From assembly GCA_000328365.1 (NCBI GenBank), contig KB294622.1, positions 9,583 through 73,582 of the forward strand: 64,000 bases of DNA. Direction: 5' to 3'. The translations under genes and the position numbers were made by a program. The notes beneath the pieces were generated by a model, which was not told the origin of the DNA, did not search any database, and saw nothing but the letters and a program-made list of their open reading frames with translations. Positions 58,840 through 64,000 of the stretch are shown here, piece by piece (position 1 is the stretch's first letter; the number at the start of each line of letters is the position of its first letter). The stretch is from Capitella teleta (Eukaryota; Annelida; Polychaeta; Capitellidae).

Positions 58840-59973
58840 CTGGATATCCAGAGGGCCTTGCTCGAGGCCTATACTCGCCACCTTCCCCTACGCAAGTGTC
58901 TCAGTTGGCTCAATTACTATTATAGTATTGTACATTTTCCAAATCAGTCATTACATAAAGACAAACATTTCTCTATAACTATGTACAGCAAGATGGCCTA
59001 CCAATATTTTACCATCTTCAAACTCATTTCTCAGATCCCAACAAAAGCGTCACAACTAGAAGCAGCAACCGGGTTGTGGTGAGTCACTTCATACCTGGAT
59101 GTACTTGTTATTAATGATTATTCTTCTACCAAGCAGCTCCAAGTGAGTGAATACCGTTCATTAAAAGCACTCAACCATTCTGTTTGTAAGAAATTTCGTG
59201 GAGACTTCAATTCCGCCTGGAGGTCACCTGTCCTGGGTGGCGTTATCTGCCCTCCAAGCCCTGTTGTCGCCACAAAACACGGCTCCAACGATCTGAGGCA
59301 TTATGGACCTCTACTCTCTTATATCGAGTCCCTGAATTTCACCGATTTCTTTCCAGATTGTCAAACAAATCTGGGGATCTACAACTTGCTGGATGTGCCT
59401 GCTGCAGTTGTTCCTGCGTCTCCGGCCAGTGAACGAGACACGCAGCTCCTGAAGACATACAAGGCGCATGGAAATCTGACTGAGAGAATCGTCGAGGTAG
59501 GGTGGAGAGGAGAGTGGGATGTCAAGGGTTGAATGGAAATTATATTGTAGGACCAAATAGACGCTGGAGGCCTTCCCGTTGGAATCCAGTGTGTGGCGCT
59601 TAAATGGCGAGATTAACTTTGTCTCAGGATCATGAAGGACGTTGAATCTGGGCTGAAGAAACTTTGAACATTGATCAGAATGACGGAGAATTCCGAGAAA
59701 AATGATGTTGAAATAGAATCATAAAATTTGTAATGTAGTGCAATAAGTATGTGTGCGTGCAGCGGGGGGGGGCGTAATTTGGGCTAAGGATTCGATGGAA
59801 ATCTGAAGTATTAACTGACGAAAATAAGCATGTGCATATCGTATATCACTCTATATTACAGGGAAGATGCCTTGTACTACGTAGTCATGTATGAAAACCT
59901 ACTGCCAGGAGATGGGATCGTTTTCAAAGCATCAGTTTCTCACAGTATTATCATCTTAATCCCACCTGTTCAC

Positions 59974-59979
59974 AATAAA
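59974..59979 (+). promoter_or_regulatory. Poly(A) signal AATAAA downstream of the FAAH-like relic
   Basis: AATAAA lies 307 bases after the last recognisable codon of the relic; it is probably the ancestral 3' end signal. Confidence 0.4.
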
Positions 59980-60402
59980 GGCATCTCGTTGTTCTAATAC
60001 GTATATCAGCAATCGTGATGTATTTTTGCTACCAACCGATAACATGGTGTATGAGTCACACCTGAGTCACAGGAGACCCGGTAGTATTACGAGTTGTAAC
60101 AAGAGTACCAATGGAATGAAGATGAGTTAGATTTAGACCAAGTGTGAAGCGAACTGAAAGCAACGATGGAAGAACCGAAGATCGGAAAGTCACCAGGAAC
60201 CGTCTCCATGAACGACGTTGAAGTAGTTTTAACTGACGATTTGTAGGATTAGCTTAATGCGGGATTCGTGAACATATTATAAACATGTGAGATTGGGTTC
60301 AATGTATACACATGTACAGTTACCGCCCGCTTAGCGCTGTTTAATAATATATTTTAGCTCCTGTCTCAGTCACACTATAAGGGAATTCCGTCACACGACA
60401 TA

Positions 60403-61278
60403 CAGTAAAACCTCGATGTGTCGAAGTTCGTGGGGTTAGCTCAAATACTTCGACTCAAGGATACTTCGAGGGATAGATCGAGGCCGTTATGATATGACCG
60501 TTATGATTTGAACCGTGCTCTGACGTTATGATTAACTGCATGCGTTATGAAATCATAAACTATGAACGGTGATCTCATGACTTACGAGAAATCTAGACCA
60601 AAGAAATGATTATAGGAGAAATTGAGATTGAAATTTTTAATTAACAAATATTTATCAACGTGTAGATCTAAGGCTGGATTTCTTTAATTAACTCTAGCTT
60701 TGAATGCGCGCGGTCTTTTATCAGCATTCATTAAATATCATCACAAGCACACCAACAACAATGCCTTAGTCGAAATCCACGGTCTATTGGTTTTAGGAGT
60801 CAGCCAAGCTCTGGTCGGTTTGCGGTCTTTTGTCGGTCATTCATTAAAGATCATCACAAATGCACCAACAACAAAATGCCTTATAGCCTAATTGAGATCC
60901 ACGGTCCGTTGATCTTTGGAGTCAGCCAATCAAAGCTCTGGTCGCGGCGTAAACAGAGGAGAGATAAAGACTGCCGACTGCTTTGTGGGGTCGGGATGTT
61001 TTGATGCTTTGTAAATAACTGACTATCTCTCTCTCTCTTTGAAGTTATCAAACTGAGAAATATGCTCATCGAATTTTTCGACTTCGAGCTACAAATCAAA
61101 AATATGTCTCGGGGACTTCGAAAACACTTCGACACAAGGATAAATTCGAGAATGAGACGTTCGAGGGACGGATGTTAGTGCTAATAGTAAAGTATAGGAG
61201 AATCGTCGGGACTTCGAAAACGCTTCGACACAGGGAGACATTCGAGGGACGGACGCTTGATACATCGAGGTTTTACTG
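60403..61278. mobile_element. Pogo/Tigger-like MITE
   Basis: TA flanks both ends (60401-60402 and 61279-61280). The termini CAGTAAAACCTCGATGTGTC and GATACATCGAGGTTTTACTG are inverted repeats with few mismatches. CAGTAAAACCTCGAT-type ends are characteristic of pogo/Tigger elements. The interior repeats CTTCGA words at both ends and holds a tandem duplication at 60710-60947. No transposase frame is recognised. Confidence 0.85.
60710..60947. repeat. Tandem duplication of about 112-126 bp inside the MITE
   Basis: Two diverged units begin GCGGTCTTTT (60710 and 60822), each containing CATCACAA, GCACCAACAACAA, ATGCCTTA, ATCCACGGTC and AGTCAGCCAA in order. Confidence 0.85.
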
Positions 61279-61559
61279 TAGTTTTTTTTTGCCCTTGAGC
61301 AGGCATCGTAAAATTCTTTTGTGCAATTACATCTTTGGTAAGAAAACCGAATTAAGGATCCAAGAAGGACAGGAATACAATTGAACTGATCTTCAAGTTG
61401 GACTATTAAAGCTCCACTTCATCATCACCGACTCCATCCGAAAGCATTCGATAGAGTATGGAACAATGAACTGAATCATCATGACTTAATTACTCGTAAC
61501 ATGCATTTATTAAAACTATCAACGGATGTTCAAGACGTCTAGATAACAACGCATCGTTT

Positions 61560-63540
61560 TACTCAGCCCAAGCACCAGGTGCTGCAGACATCGGTAGAAT
61601 AAACGACTCTATCTTCCTTGATTAAGATTGCGTTGCTAGACCTTCACGTAGTCATGGCAACCATGTACTCGAGCAGCGTCGACGTCCATCGTGTTCGGGT
61701 GGAGGACCATTAGCATGCGAAGGCTGAGGAGCTCTTCAAGACACCGGGGGCCCGGGAAACGTTGGGTGTGTTGCTTGGCTTCCCTAATCAGGCTAATGTT
61801 GCTGCTGGAAGTTGGCCGCGTCAGATGCAGGTTCCCTATGATTAAAGCAGCGCATTTTTAGTTGTCGGCGCCACATCAAAGACCGTCATCATCTCTGTAT
61901 TGTCGCTTTGTGGTTCTTCGGCTAAGAGCTCGCATCGGAGATGATGGGTGCTGAGGCGACAGAGACCGTGTGTTGTTGATGTACAAGCCTATAATCACAA
62001 TGAAACGCTGATAGACAAAGGTACTCAGTTGTTATGGCAACGCTCACAGGTATTTAATGATGGGTGTTCATTTCCTTTGCTCACAGAGAAATCTCTGGAA
62101 CTTCGCTGTAATCATATATGAGCAGGTGCGAGTGCAATATATACGGCACCTTGATTAATAAATAATTCGAACTCGACATCCGAATTGATTACAGTAACAT
62201 CGTCTATATAATACAATATTCTGCAATGACCTATTTTACAAATTGGTGGACAGGCAGGACGGACACCTAATGGGTCCGCATCACTTGAGGGCAATTTATG
62301 AATCGTAATCTTTGAGTGGTCTTCTTCGGAAGATCACAAGATCGACTGTGCAAACCAACGGGAAATCTCGCAGCTGCATGCGTCGCCTGAACAGCACAAT
62401 GACGGGCAATGACGGAAGACATTTGTTGCAGCCGCATAAAAGCCTGAACTAATGAGTTATTGTATTGCAGTGTCTCTCTCTAAATGATGGATGCCCGTGT
62501 TGAGGAAAGGCATAATGGCGGAATCATACATTTGGCTCTAATACCTGGTGCGATTGTCAGGGGATTCCAAACAGATTAATCCTCCCATTTGCTCTGCTTT
62601 GTGGCTGGTATGGCTCGAAAAAGCAAACCGTTGTTTTGTAAAAATGCTTGTTTCTTTGCCTCCACAAATATTGCCCTCGCATAATACAAGTATTATAATA
62701 CATTACATTGTAGTTGTTCTTGTATGCTTATTAAAACGGTGCAATTATTAGAATATTTTTTTTTTCAATTAATCTAACCAAGTGACAAGAACGTATAAGA
62801 TGTATGAATACGCATTCATGTACAAAATGTTGGTTACTGAGGATGAATACACATAAACACATATTGTCATCAAGCGTGTGCTTTCATTGCATGCATTTAA
62901 ATGGCTCTTCAGATCAAGCTCTCCAGAAACAATGCGGGTGAAATCACCACTATTTTTATTACGATTTATGAGCTGAATGATGGAGTGGTCACCTGCTGGC
63001 TGGCTACCAGCGTTGACCACCATGACATGTCCACCATGCATTTGAACCCAGATAAAGGATATTCAGACTCGCGATTAATCGAAATAACATCTTACATATA
63101 AGCCCCACCCAATGCATGCCTGCTCGTGAGAGTACAAAGCAAAATATCTAAGCTCTATAAACACAAAATCGATAAAGAATATTCATAAATCAAACATTTT
63201 TGACTCGTACTCAGTTTCCCTTTCCTGTCATCTTAATGTCGTTAATTTCGTTATTGCGTCAAATTTCGCCGTAAAAATCGACCAAATAATTGCCATTTTA
63301 CGACACAACCACGACCATTAGCCGCAGCAACAAACAAAAGAACAGCGGCAAAAAAGCTTTTCATTTCGCGCCCCTGTCCAGCTCTGAGTTGCATCATTAC
63401 GGCAGCCTCCCGCACCCCGCTCCTCTCTCCCCACCCCCTCCCCCTTGAAGGAGCAGCGGTGCTCACAGGGGAACCTCACTCGAACATCGGAAAGCGCAGG
63501 GAGAAGGATTATAGCTGGATTATCGGGAAATAAAGAATCA
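61560..63540. other. Intergenic, no gene recognised
   Basis: Unsupported short frames only. The last 150 bases (63390-63480) are GC-richer and C-rich, possibly promoter or 5' UTR of the exon that follows. Confidence 0.35.
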
Positions 63541-63551
63541 AACTTCACGCA

Positions 63552-63669
63552 ATGTTGGGAATTTCTGCTGCTGGATTTGTGGATTTTACCTGGATGTTAA
63601 GGAATCATCTCCTAGTTATCATCGCTTTGATTGAAGCTTCAAAGGCTGTGTATTCCGGACGAAACACAG
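63552..63669 (+). CDS. Possible first coding exon of a gene running out of the window
   Basis: ATG at 63552 opens MLGISAAGFVDFTWMLRNHL, then a hydrophobic stretch LLVIIALIEASKA that could be a signal peptide or membrane anchor, and after VYSGRNT a GTAAGA donor at 63670. C-rich sequence upstream could be a promoter. No family is recognised and the next exon is not identified, so this could also be chance. Confidence 0.25.
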
Positions 63670-64000
63670 GTAAGATTACTAGTATAAATATATACATATA
63701 TCTTAGAAATTGGTTTATAATGTTATTGGTTTGTGATTTTATTGGGTAGTATTCCTTGCAGCAACCATCTTTTTCTTCTGGGTTTTGATAGGGTTATATT
63801 AGAAGACACGAGGATGCCAGTAAGACAAACGATGTCGGAACCTTTTGCAATTTAATGCTTCACTTTAAAGAATGCCTCTGTTTATTTCAGAACCTCTTCT
63901 GATCGATTTATTTTGCTATTATGAATGCAAAGATACCAATTTTGAAACAATCTGTCTCGAATGAATAAGATTCAAGACCAATTCAAAATTATGAATACGA

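Larger units (their letters stand above)
53410..59667 (+). pseudogene. FAAH-like amidase (amidase signature family), decayed
   Basis: At least twelve exon-like blocks match fatty-acid amide hydrolase in order: 53410-53513 (LSDIPISLKDDV, catalytic Lys at 53493), 53577-53648 (YTFALGVSGSLGQFTEDD), 53723-53784 (VLKLQSAIPFVKT), 56102-56296 (NPHDARRTLGASSGGEG, GSDIGGSIR; both active-site serine blocks kept, 56161-56166 and 56233-56235), 56353-56392, 56533-56657 (SPMAKDVESC), 56721-56846 (RKLRIGSYLDDG), 56906-57000, 57209-57276 (YEDVDPSLSVL), 58948-59078, 59136-59496 (YNLLDVPAAVVPASPAS), 59551-59667 (GGLPVGIQCVALKW). Breaks: an AT where a GT donor is expected after 53513, two opposite frame shifts in the 56.1-kb exon, TGA at 56915, TAA at 59614, and phase mismatches between exons. 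Introns survive, so this is not a processed copy. FAAH enzymes hydrolyse fatty-acid amides at membranes. The N-terminal exon was not found. Confidence 0.85.
60150..61560 (+). mobile_element. Decayed LINE split by a MITE
   Basis: At about 60156-60245 the plus strand reads ATMEEPKIGKSPGTVSMNDV, resembling the K-x-GKAPGxDGI segment ahead of the LINE reverse transcriptase. After the MITE at 60403-61278, sequence from about 61330 continues with LRIQEGQEYN, LQVGLLKLHFI and KAFDRVWNNEL (about 61440-61475), resembling the QAGFRxGRS and DFRKAFDRVW reverse-transcriptase blocks in correct order. Similarity is weak outside these blocks and the copy is broken. Confidence 0.5.

Noticed and set aside
59143-59532. 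Stand-alone 129-codon gene
   Set aside because: It is one exon of the FAAH-like relic, matching the conserved YNLLDVPAAVVP block, and reads into the following intron.

Overview
The window is a stretch of an AT-rich animal (metazoan) nuclear genome. Spliced genes with canonical GT-AG introns, LINE and SINE fragments, TA-flanked DNA transposons and long simple repeats make a bacterial or viral origin untenable. The host lineage cannot be fixed from sequence alone. Most DENND5 introns are only about 50 bases and the gene set (matrix metalloproteinase, annexin, DEAF1-like SAND factor, DENND5, FAAH-like amidase, rhodopsin-class GPCR, PLP aminotransferase) is invertebrate in character. A sponge-like or other early-branching animal would fit, but this is inference.

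Layout. 1-10 kb is repeat land: an inverted-repeat element with a decayed MADF/Myb-like protein (about 1.0-2.9 kb), a decayed repeat-associated protein (3.1-3.8 kb), a mariner-like MITE (4.3-5.0 kb), a decayed LINE (6.8-8.0 kb) and a tRNA-derived SINE (9.06-9.46 kb). An intronless neuropeptide-receptor-like GPCR lies at 10.06-11.20 kb, followed by a second SINE copy. 11.7-21 kb holds only repeats, including a second copy of the mariner-like MITE and a Tc1 fragment. A complete eight-exon matrix metalloproteinase gene occupies 21.3-24.5 kb. 24.8-29.8 kb has no recognisable gene.

Two genes on the minus strand follow: a nine-exon annexin (29.9-33.1 kb) and a two-exon PLP-dependent aminotransferase (33.8-35.1 kb). 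A 22-exon DENND5-like gene with intact frame (1305 codons) runs from 39.5 to 47.3 kb on the plus strand, with a pogo/Tigger-derived element in its last intron. A seven-exon DEAF1-like gene lies on the minus strand at 50.1-52.3 kb. Divergent from it, a FAAH-like serine amidase gene (53.4-59.7 kb) keeps its exon layout and catalytic residues but carries several frame breaks and stops, so it reads as a decayed gene; SINE, LINE and MITE insertions sit in its introns. The last 4 kb holds a LINE split by a pogo-like MITE and a possible first exon of another gene at 63.55 kb.

The genes do not form a pathway; they are ordinary neighbours. The most useful leads are two candidate in-phase microexons in DENND5, the DEAF1-like factor lacking a MYND finger with a cluster of TTCG half-sites just upstream of its own start codon, the decayed FAAH-like gene, a three-copy SINE family, and a MITE inserted in the arm of a 24-base perfect palindrome. 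I did not find a clearly new molecular system.
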